Assembly (NCBI GenBank): GCA_903873355.1
Contig: CAIQOG010000232.1
Coordinates: 1-6,676, forward strand
Source: an uncultured Bacteroidales bacterium
GTDB taxonomy: Bacteria > Bacteroidota > Bacteroidia > Bacteroidales > Paludibacteraceae
Length of the DNA stretch: 6,676 nucleotides
Reading direction: 5' to 3'
Made by a program: the position numbers and the translations under genes
Notes under the pieces: model-generated
The model's input: only the letters and a program-made list of their open reading frames with translations
Told to the model about the DNA's origin: nothing
Databases searched by the model: none
Shown here: positions 1 to 5,039 of the stretch, piece after piece
Numbering within the stretch: the first letter of the stretch is position 1
How the letters are laid out: every line of letters begins with the position of its first letter

Positions 1-2
1 TA

Positions 3-2408
3 GGTTTAGGCGATGTACAGGTTGAACCGGTTAATGATAATAATGATCCATTTGTAACCGATTATAGTAAGTTAAACAGAAACTTTCTGGACTGGGATTA
101 TTTACGCACCTTGAAAGACAAAGGAGTTGTTGATTTTATTCTTACATCCTGGAGTCCACCTGCATGGATGAAAGGAAATCTATCATTGAATTATATGGGT
201 GCTGGTTCTCAAACAAATTGTGATTTGACAGACAATAAATTAGAATATCAATATTACGATGAGTTTGCTGAATCCATGGTCGCAACTTGTAAAATATTTA
301 AAGAAGAAATGGGTGTGGAATTAACGGGTATTGGTATGCAAAACGAACCTGCATTTCATGAACCATATCCATCGGCTATTATGGATCCGGCCCATTTTGT
401 ACAATTAATAAAAATTGTTGGTCCACGCTTGGAAGCAGAAGGATTAAATACTAAATTATACATGCCTGAACAAGTTTTCTCTCAAGGAGCAAATTCAATG
501 GCTATGTATATTGATGCCCTTCAGGCCGACCCGATTGCCAATAAATATTGCACTGTTATAGCAACTCACAGTTATGCTAACGATGGTATTGCTGCAGGTA
601 TGCCAGATTTTACAAAATGGACTACCATGCTGAATAACTGTAAGGAAGGTGCCTATCCAAAAGAATTGTGGATGACTGAAACTGATATAAAATACCTGAC
701 TTATGCTGATGCTATCTATTTTGCTAATGCAATTTATGGTTCGTTGGTGTACGGAAGTGTAAATCATTGGACTACCTGGCAATTTGACAATACGTATTTT
801 AATAAAAAAGCCAACAAACCAACACCATTGTTTTATGCCATGAAACAATTTTATAAGTTTATTCGTCCGGGTGCTACCAGAGTTTCAGGCATTACAACAG
901 GTAGTTCAGCTGTTCTTGGCTCTGCGTTTATTAATAATAAAGCCAATGGAAACAATCTGGTTTCAGTTATTCTTAATAATGGTACAGTGCCGTATGCAAT
1001 TCATGTTAATGGTTTAAATTTGCCCTTGCAATACGATGTTTATCAAACAACTGAAGTAGTTAATTGTCAAAAATTATCGGCAATCCCGTCAAGTGGTATT
1101 TTATTGTTACCTGCTAAAAGTATCACTACACTGGTAGGTGTGTATGGCAATCAGGTTCCAACTATTGACCAAAACGCAGAAGTTAATATCATCAATTCTA
1201 TGCCTACAAATCAGACTGTAACGCTTACAGGTATCACAGATGGTGATTTAGGTGCTGTACAGAATATTACAATTACTGCAAAAAGCAGTAATAACGAACT
1301 GATTCCAACTCCAACGATTGATTACACTCAAGGTGCTACAAATGCCACTTTGAATTATACACACAGCGGAGCTGCCATCGGATTTTCAAACATAACTGTT
1401 GTTGTTAAAGATAATGGTGGAACTGCTTTAGGAGCAAAAGATTCAGTGGTAATGACATTCAAGATTGTGGTGAACAAAGAAGTAAACAATGCTCCAAAAA
1501 TGAATTTAGTATTTGATCAAACCGTATTGGAAGATGCTACCGGTTTATCCATACCACTTTCAGGAATCGACGATGGTGATGTATTAAGTCAACAACCCCT
1601 GACAATCGATGTAAGTTGTGATAATCCAACGTTAATCCCAACTATGAGTATTGATTATACTGCACCAAACACTACTGGAACATTGAATTATACTGTTGCA
1701 CCAAATCGCTGGGGAACAGCAATTGTTACACTAACTGTAAATGACCATGGTGGAAACATTTTCAATAACGGCGATATGACTAAAGTTATAACATTTACAG
1801 TCAATGTATTACAGGTAAATAAAGCCCCGGTTATTGATCCTTTGAATAATATTATTGTTACAGCCGATCAGGTGGAAAATATTATTTATCTTACAGGAAT
1901 AGGCGATGGCGATCCTATTGATGTTCAAAGTTTTACTGTTTCACTCAGGCCAACAACTAACAAAACGCTTTATAAATCTATTAAACTGGAATATACACCA
2001 AATAGTAGTACGGGATTAATTCGGTTTACTCCGAGTGGACTTACCGGAAAATCGACAGTAACACTATGGGTTACCGATTTTGGAGGTACTGATAATGGAG
2101 GTGTTAATCTTACACCGGTTTCATTTGATATTACTTTCATTCCTGCTACCGGTTTAAACGATGCAAGTATGCCAAATGTAAAACTTTACCCAAATCCAAC
2201 CAAAGGATATGTTCATTTGAATGTGCCGGTAGATACGTTTACAGGTTACACCGTTTTCAATATGCTGGGTAGTGTAGTAATGCTGGGCAATATTAGTAAA
2301 TCGGAGAATAATATAACAATTGATATAAATAATCTAACTACAGGACTTCATTTAATTAGATTGACAGGAAGTTCAAAAGTATATTCACTCTCATTAATGG
2401 TTAAATAA
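3..2408 (+). CDS. GH30-type glycoside hydrolase with cadherin-like repeats and T9SS sorting domain (5' partial)
   Basis: This is the 3' part of a secreted retaining glycoside hydrolase of clan GH-A, most like family GH30. The frame is open to the window edge, so the signal peptide and first barrel strands lie upstream; the TTG at 111 is internal. The visible 801 residues begin near barrel strand 3 with the motif SWSPPAWMK (nt 147-173). The general acid/base is the Glu of MQNEP (codon 345-347) and the nucleophile is the Glu of LWMTE (codon 678-680). A strand-8 tryptophan motif, NHWTTWQFDN, follows. PLFYAMKQFYKFIRPG leads into the beta side domain typical of GH30 (to about nt 1145). Three tandem cadherin/Ig-like repeats (1149-2144) and a T9SS tail (2178-2405) complete it, so the enzyme should be exported and anchored or released at the cell surface. 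GH30 members cut xylan, beta-1,6-glucan, beta-1,6-galactan or glucosylceramide; I cannot assign the subfamily. Family confidence is good, substrate is open. Confidence 0.88.
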   Translation, partial: GLGDVQVEPVNDNNDPFVTDYSKLNRNFLDWDYLRTLKDKGVVDFILTSWSPPAWMKGNLSLNYMGAGSQTNCDLTDNKLEYQYYDEFAESMVATCKIFKEEMGVELTGIGMQNEPAFHEPYPSAIMDPAHFVQLIKIVGPRLEAEGLNTKLYMPEQVFSQGANSMAMYIDALQADPIANKYCTVIATHSYANDGIAAGMPDFTKWTTMLNNCKEGAYPKELWMTETDIKYLTYADAIYFANAIYGSLVYGSVNHWTTWQFDNTYFNKKANKPTPLFYAMKQFYKFIRPGATRVSGITTGSSAVLGSAFINNKANGNNLVSVILNNGTVPYAIHVNGLNLPLQYDVYQTTEVVNCQKLSAIPSSGILLLPAKSITTLVGVYGNQVPTIDQNAEVNIINSMPTNQTVTLTGITDGDLGAVQNITITAKSSNNELIPTPTIDYTQGATNATLNYTHSGAAIGFSNITVVVKDNGGTALGAKDSVVMTFKIVVNKEVNNAPKMNLVFDQTVLEDATGLSIPLSGIDDGDVLSQQPLTIDVSCDNPTLIPTMSIDYTAPNTTGTLNYTVAPNRWGTAIVTLTVNDHGGNIFNNGDMTKVITFTVNVLQVNKAPVIDPLNNIIVTADQVENIIYLTGIGDGDPIDVQSFTVSLRPTTNKTLYKSIKLEYTPNSSTGLIRFTPSGLTGKSTVTLWVTDFGGTDNGGVNLTPVSFDITFIPATGLNDASMPNVKLYPNPTKGYVHLNVPVDTFTGYTVFNMLGSVVMLGNISKSENNITIDINNLTTGLHLIRLTGSSKVYSLSLMVK
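1149..2144 (+). repeat. Three tandem cadherin/Ig-like protein repeats in the GH30 protein
   Basis: Three protein-level repeats of about 110 residues each occupy nt 1149-1490, 1491-1820 and 1821-2144. Each opens with an Asn-x-(Ala/Val)-Pro-like motif (NQVPTID, NNAPKMN, NKAPVID). Each then has a strand ending in TGITDGD, SGIDDGD or TGIGDGD, followed by a Q-x-(I/L/F)-T segment (the third copy has QSFTV). Late in each copy is a V-K/N/T-D-x-G-G turn (VKDNGG, VNDHGG, VTDFGG). The acidic DGD and D-x-GG turns are typical of calcium-binding cadherin-like folds, but calcium binding is inferred. The copies have clearly diverged, so this is old duplication and not a recent DNA repeat. They probably act as a rigid spacer between the enzyme and the cell surface. 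Confidence 0.75.
2178..2405 (+). other. T9SS type A C-terminal sorting domain of the GH30 protein
   Basis: The last 76 residues begin with VKLYPNPTKG, continue with YTVFNMLGSVV and end in GLHLIRLTGSSKVYSLSLMVK-like strands. The order YPNP, then (V/I)-x-(N/D)-x-x-G, then L-x-x-G-(L/I)-(H/Y)-x-(I/V)-(R/K)-(L/V) is the standard type A signal. It directs Bacteroidota proteins across the outer membrane by the type IX system, where the domain is normally cleaved. The final strand, YSLSLMVK, is less basic than usual. Confidence 0.9.
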
Positions 2409-2413
2409 CAAAA

Positions 2414-2452
2414 TAATAAAGCCGACAAAATTATTTTTTGTCGGCTTTATTA
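2414..2452 (+). terminator. Strong intrinsic terminator hairpin after the GH30 gene
   Basis: A perfect 17-bp inverted repeat pairs 2414-2430 with 2436-2452 around a 5-nt loop (TTATT). The GC core is GCCGAC pairing with GTCGGC (2421-2426 with 2440-2445), flanked by A-rich sequence on the 5' side and T-rich sequence (CTTTATTAATAAATAA) on the 3' side. It starts 5 nt after the GH30 stop codon, where a rho-independent terminator is expected. Because the A/T flanks are part of the stem, it could also work on the opposite strand, but no opposing gene is visible here. Confidence 0.9.
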
Positions 2453-2473
2453 ATAAATAATTCAAATAAAAAA
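2453..2473 (+). promoter_or_regulatory. A/T-only leader ahead of the SGNH gene
   Basis: These 21 bases between the hairpin and the ATG at 2474 are almost all A or T, with six consecutive A residues just before the start codon. There is no Shine-Dalgarno sequence. Bacteroidota commonly start translation from A-rich, SD-less leaders, so this supports the ATG at 2474. I could not find a clear -7 TAnnTTTG box with a paired -33 element in the gap, so the promoter is not located. Confidence 0.4.
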
Positions 2474-4996
2474 ATGAAAAAATCTACCCAAAAAATTGTT
2501 TTTGTACTATCGATATTGACTTTTGCAATCAATATTTTTGCCGATGTTGTTCCGCAACAGGTTACTCCATTGCAGAATGGTGACAAGGTTTTGTTTATCG
2601 GAAACAGTTTTACCGAATGGAGTGGTCCGCTTCCGGCAGCTATTCAATCATTGTTAAATGCAAATGGGAAAAATATATCAGTAAGTTTTACGCTGAAAAC
2701 AAAAGGCGAAGGAATACTAAAACAATATGCTACTTGGAGCAGTTTGGGAATGATGGATGAAATACGCAAAAGCGGTTGGAAATATGTGGTTGTACAGGGT
2801 TGGAGAGATGCTATTGATTGGACTGACGGTGCTTTTGACGAGGCTGGGGTAGCAATTCCCGATCACACCGTTTATCCCAACAACAAGGATACAATGCTGA
2901 AATATTTGAAAATAATTGATACTGAAATTAAAAAGGTAGGTGCAACAACCATACTCTATCAACCACATGTGGGTAAAAATAATTTCATGACTGATCATGA
3001 TAAATGTGCTGAAACTTATCCGATGCTCTGGAATAATGTGTCTTGTTTTTGGGCTCCTGTTATTCAATCATGGGATTCGATATGGACTCGATATCCCTCA
3101 GCAATACTCGATTGTAAAAAAGAGACACCGGGAAGTTTTATGGATTTTATGTATGGTGATTGTGGTCATCAAAACACCAATGGAATGATGTTGGATGCAT
3201 TGACATTTTATACCATTTTTACTCAAATGAGTGGAGCCAGATTAAATCCATCGTTCAAAGGGAGTATGCTTAACCCAGAATATTACGAAGAATTGGCTGA
3301 TATTGGATATAAAGTGGGTAAAAATATTCTGAATCTGAATAATTCCCGAATACTCGACACGGCTCCACCTACATTGCCAACCGGTTTGACAGTTTCAAAT
3401 ATTTTGCCCGATTATTTTAAACTTAGCTGGAATACATCAACCGATGATATTGGCGTGTTGGGTTACGAAGTATTTCGAAATAACGAATTGATAGGCACTT
3501 CGGCTTTTCCTAACTTTGCCGTCAACTCAGGCTTAAAATCAAGTACTACATATACTATGAAAATCCGAGCTATCGATTCGGAAGGGAAAAAATCTGATTT
3601 CACACCCGATTTACTCGTTACAACCGGTTCATTGGCTAATATTGATACAACCGGAGTTTTGATGGCCTGGGATTTTAAAGCTTGTTCCAGCACTGCTTCA
3701 GTCTCAGCTACTTCAGTTATGAAAGGTATATCATCCACTGTGCCAAGTGGGATTATTAATGTTGGACCTACCTTTATTGCCAATACATATAATGGTTATA
3801 CAAATGCCTTTACTATGCGTAAACAGACAGTAGCAACCCTAGCCGATGCTATAACAGGAAACAGCTATTTTACTTTTTCAATAACACCGGGCACCGGAAA
3901 TGTAATTAATGTAGATTCTGTTTTGTTACGACCAATTGCTATTAACAGCAATAGAAATTATACCTTAATGTCGAGTGTGAAACCTTTTATAGAAGGAAAT
4001 GAACTCGGAACGCTTGCCATAACCAAAAGTAATACCCAGAGCCAGCCCTTAAAAAGCATAAAAGTAAGTGGAGTTACAGGAGTTTCTTCTACCATTGAAT
4101 TTCGGGTTTACGTTTGGGGAACTGCCGGATTATACGATACTTTTGGATTGGGAAATTCAGATATTGGAATTTCAGCCAACGATTTATTGATTTACGGTAG
4201 AGCAAAAAGCTCAAATTTATCACCTTTTCCAACAAATTTGACGGCAACAGAATTGACTGAAACAGGATTCAAACTCAATTGGAACGCTGCTGCCAATGCG
4301 AGTTCATACGAGATATTTAAAGATGGTGTTTCGGTTGGTAAAACTACAAATTTGTATTATTCGCTTAGCAATGTTTCAATAAATGCCAGCTATTCAATGA
4401 CAGTAAAAGGAGTTTTAGCTAACGAAACATATACCGAAGAAAGTATTCCATTGTTGGTGAAAATTCCTGATTTGCAAATCCCGTCAGTTCCTACTAATTT
4501 ATGGGCTGATGATATTTCATTCGACACATTTACCTTGCATTGGGACGCATGTACTGATAATGTTGGTGTTACCTTGTACGAAATTTTTCAGGATGGAGTG
4601 AATGCCGGAAATACAGGACTGACAAATCTGCCATTACCTTTCCAAACTCCCGGAACAACTTATTCATTGCAGGTCAGAGCGAAGGATGCTGCTGGTAATG
4701 TATCTGCTCTAAGCAATCCAATTACTGTTAAAACATTGTTAGCCACTTCGAACATTGAACTAAGTAAAAATGATATTTTATTGTACCCAAATCCGGTAAG
4801 TGATATTCTTACAATTTCAGGATTGACGAATAATACTGAAATTAATGTATTCAATATGAACGGAATAAGGCTGATTCGATCTATTGCAAATACAACCAAA
4901 ACAGAATTGGATTTGAGTGCTTTGAAACAAGGAATTTATGTGTTAAAGTTAACAGATTCAGATAGAATACTGACCAAAATGATTGTTCGGAAGTGA
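2474..4996 (+). CDS. Secreted SGNH/GDSL-like hydrolase with FN3 and jelly-roll modules and T9SS sorting domain
   Basis: This complete 840-residue protein is probably an extracellular esterase, perhaps deacylating polysaccharide; the substrate is inferred from context only. A signal peptide covers residues 1-23 (MKKSTQK, hydrophobic core, cut near IFA-DVV). The SGNH-like domain spans about 35-265. Block I is LFIGNSFTEWSG with candidate nucleophile Ser45, a KGEG glycine pair lies at 77-80, VVVQGW (105-110) stands where block III is expected, and DCGH (229-232) gives the Asp-x-x-His pair. The tail MMLDALTFYTIFTQMSG resembles SGNH proteins of the DUF4886 type. Then come FN3 (298-384), a jelly-roll-like module (392-577), FN3 (583-664), FN3 (669-754) and a T9SS tail (760-840). 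The ATG at 2474 is chosen because an upstream in-frame TTG at 2438 lies inside the terminator hairpin and would place residues ahead of the signal peptide. There is no hairpin before the next gene, so co-transcription with it is likely. Confidence 0.85.
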   Translation: MKKSTQKIVFVLSILTFAINIFADVVPQQVTPLQNGDKVLFIGNSFTEWSGPLPAAIQSLLNANGKNISVSFTLKTKGEGILKQYATWSSLGMMDEIRKSGWKYVVVQGWRDAIDWTDGAFDEAGVAIPDHTVYPNNKDTMLKYLKIIDTEIKKVGATTILYQPHVGKNNFMTDHDKCAETYPMLWNNVSCFWAPVIQSWDSIWTRYPSAILDCKKETPGSFMDFMYGDCGHQNTNGMMLDALTFYTIFTQMSGARLNPSFKGSMLNPEYYEELADIGYKVGKNILNLNNSRILDTAPPTLPTGLTVSNILPDYFKLSWNTSTDDIGVLGYEVFRNNELIGTSAFPNFAVNSGLKSSTTYTMKIRAIDSEGKKSDFTPDLLVTTGSLANIDTTGVLMAWDFKACSSTASVSATSVMKGISSTVPSGIINVGPTFIANTYNGYTNAFTMRKQTVATLADAITGNSYFTFSITPGTGNVINVDSVLLRPIAINSNRNYTLMSSVKPFIEGNELGTLAITKSNTQSQPLKSIKVSGVTGVSSTIEFRVYVWGTAGLYDTFGLGNSDIGISANDLLIYGRAKSSNLSPFPTNLTATELTETGFKLNWNAAANASSYEIFKDGVSVGKTTNLYYSLSNVSINASYSMTVKGVLANETYTEESIPLLVKIPDLQIPSVPTNLWADDISFDTFTLHWDACTDNVGVTLYEIFQDGVNAGNTGLTNLPLPFQTPGTTYSLQVRAKDAAGNVSALSNPITVKTLLATSNIELSKNDILLYPNPVSDILTISGLTNNTEINVFNMNGIRLIRSIANTTKTELDLSALKQGIYVLKLTDSDRILTKMIVRK
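3365..3625 (+). other. FN3 module 1 of the SGNH protein
   Basis: Residues about 298-384 form a fibronectin type III domain. The pattern is P-x-x-P-x-x-LTVSN, KLSWNTSTDD-x-G, GYEVFRNNELIG, then a TTYTMKIRAIDSEGKKS strand. The tryptophan of strand B and the tyrosine of strand C are present. It is close to the FN3 module of the next gene (5574-5831) in protein sequence, and the two share a 15-base identical stretch (3382-3396 and 5591-5605). It serves as a spacer after the catalytic domain. Confidence 0.8.
3647..4204 (+). other. Jelly-roll-like beta-sandwich module of unknown ligand
   Basis: Residues about 392-577 form a module unlike the flanking FN3 domains. It opens with LMAWDF, has SYFTFSITPGTG in the middle, then VSSTIEFRVYVWGTAG and ends ANDLLIYGRA. 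The pattern (AWDF opening, a Y-x-F strand, an EFR-x-Y-x-(W/Y)-G strand, a closing D-x-x-I-x-G) recurs in Bacteroidota surface proteins as I recall them, and predicts an all-beta fold. Carbohydrate binding is plausible but unproven. The boundaries are approximate. Confidence 0.5.
4220..4735 (+). other. FN3 modules 2 and 3 of the SGNH protein
   Basis: Two adjacent fibronectin type III domains cover residues about 583-664 and 669-754. The first has FPTNLTATELTETGFKLNW and SYEIFKDGVSVGKT. The second has VPTNLWADDISFDTFTLHW, CTDNVGVTLYEIFQDG and SLQVRAKDAAGNVS. The second is the more canonical, with the DNVG turn and the A-x-D-x-x-GN-x-S strand. They space the enzyme from its sorting tail. Confidence 0.8.
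4754..4993 (+). other. T9SS type A C-terminal sorting domain of the SGNH protein
   Basis: The last 80 residues contain ILLYPNPVSDILTISG, INVFNMNGIRL, LDLSALKQGIYVLKL and the basic end KMIVRK. All elements of the type A sorting signal are present in the usual order, making this a textbook example. It places the mature protein outside the cell. Confidence 0.94.
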
Positions 4997-5039
4997 CGAA
5001 TAGGAGTAACTTACACTAGAAAATTAAATCATTAGTAGT

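Noticed and set aside
495..848. 117-codon open frame on the minus strand inside the GH30 domain
   Set aside because: It lies wholly opposite a well-supported catalytic domain including the nucleophile, has no recognisable domain and no leader of its own.
2432..2440. TATTTTTTG in the hairpin as a Bacteroidota -7 promoter box
   Set aside because: Spacing is one base longer than TAnnTTTG, no paired -33 element is evident, and the T-run is explained by the hairpin loop and stem.
2438..2473. Upstream TTG start at 2438 for the SGNH gene, adding 12 residues
   Set aside because: The TTG lies inside the terminator hairpin, and the added residues (MSALLINNSNKK) would precede a normal signal peptide that starts at the ATG at 2474.
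2717..3783. Open frames within the SGNH gene: minus strand 2717-3067 and 3463-3783, plus strand 2997-3188
   Set aside because: All overlap conserved catalytic or structural modules of the SGNH protein and show no domain pattern; they are chance open frames.
4660..4899. 79-codon minus-strand open frame
   Set aside because: It is opposite FN3 module 3 and the T9SS tail, both strongly conserved in the + frame.
5001..5006. TAGGAG as a Shine-Dalgarno sequence for the beta-helix gene
   Set aside because: It is 33 nt upstream of the ATG at 5040, too far to position a ribosome, and an in-frame TAA at 5025 rules out a nearer start upstream of it.
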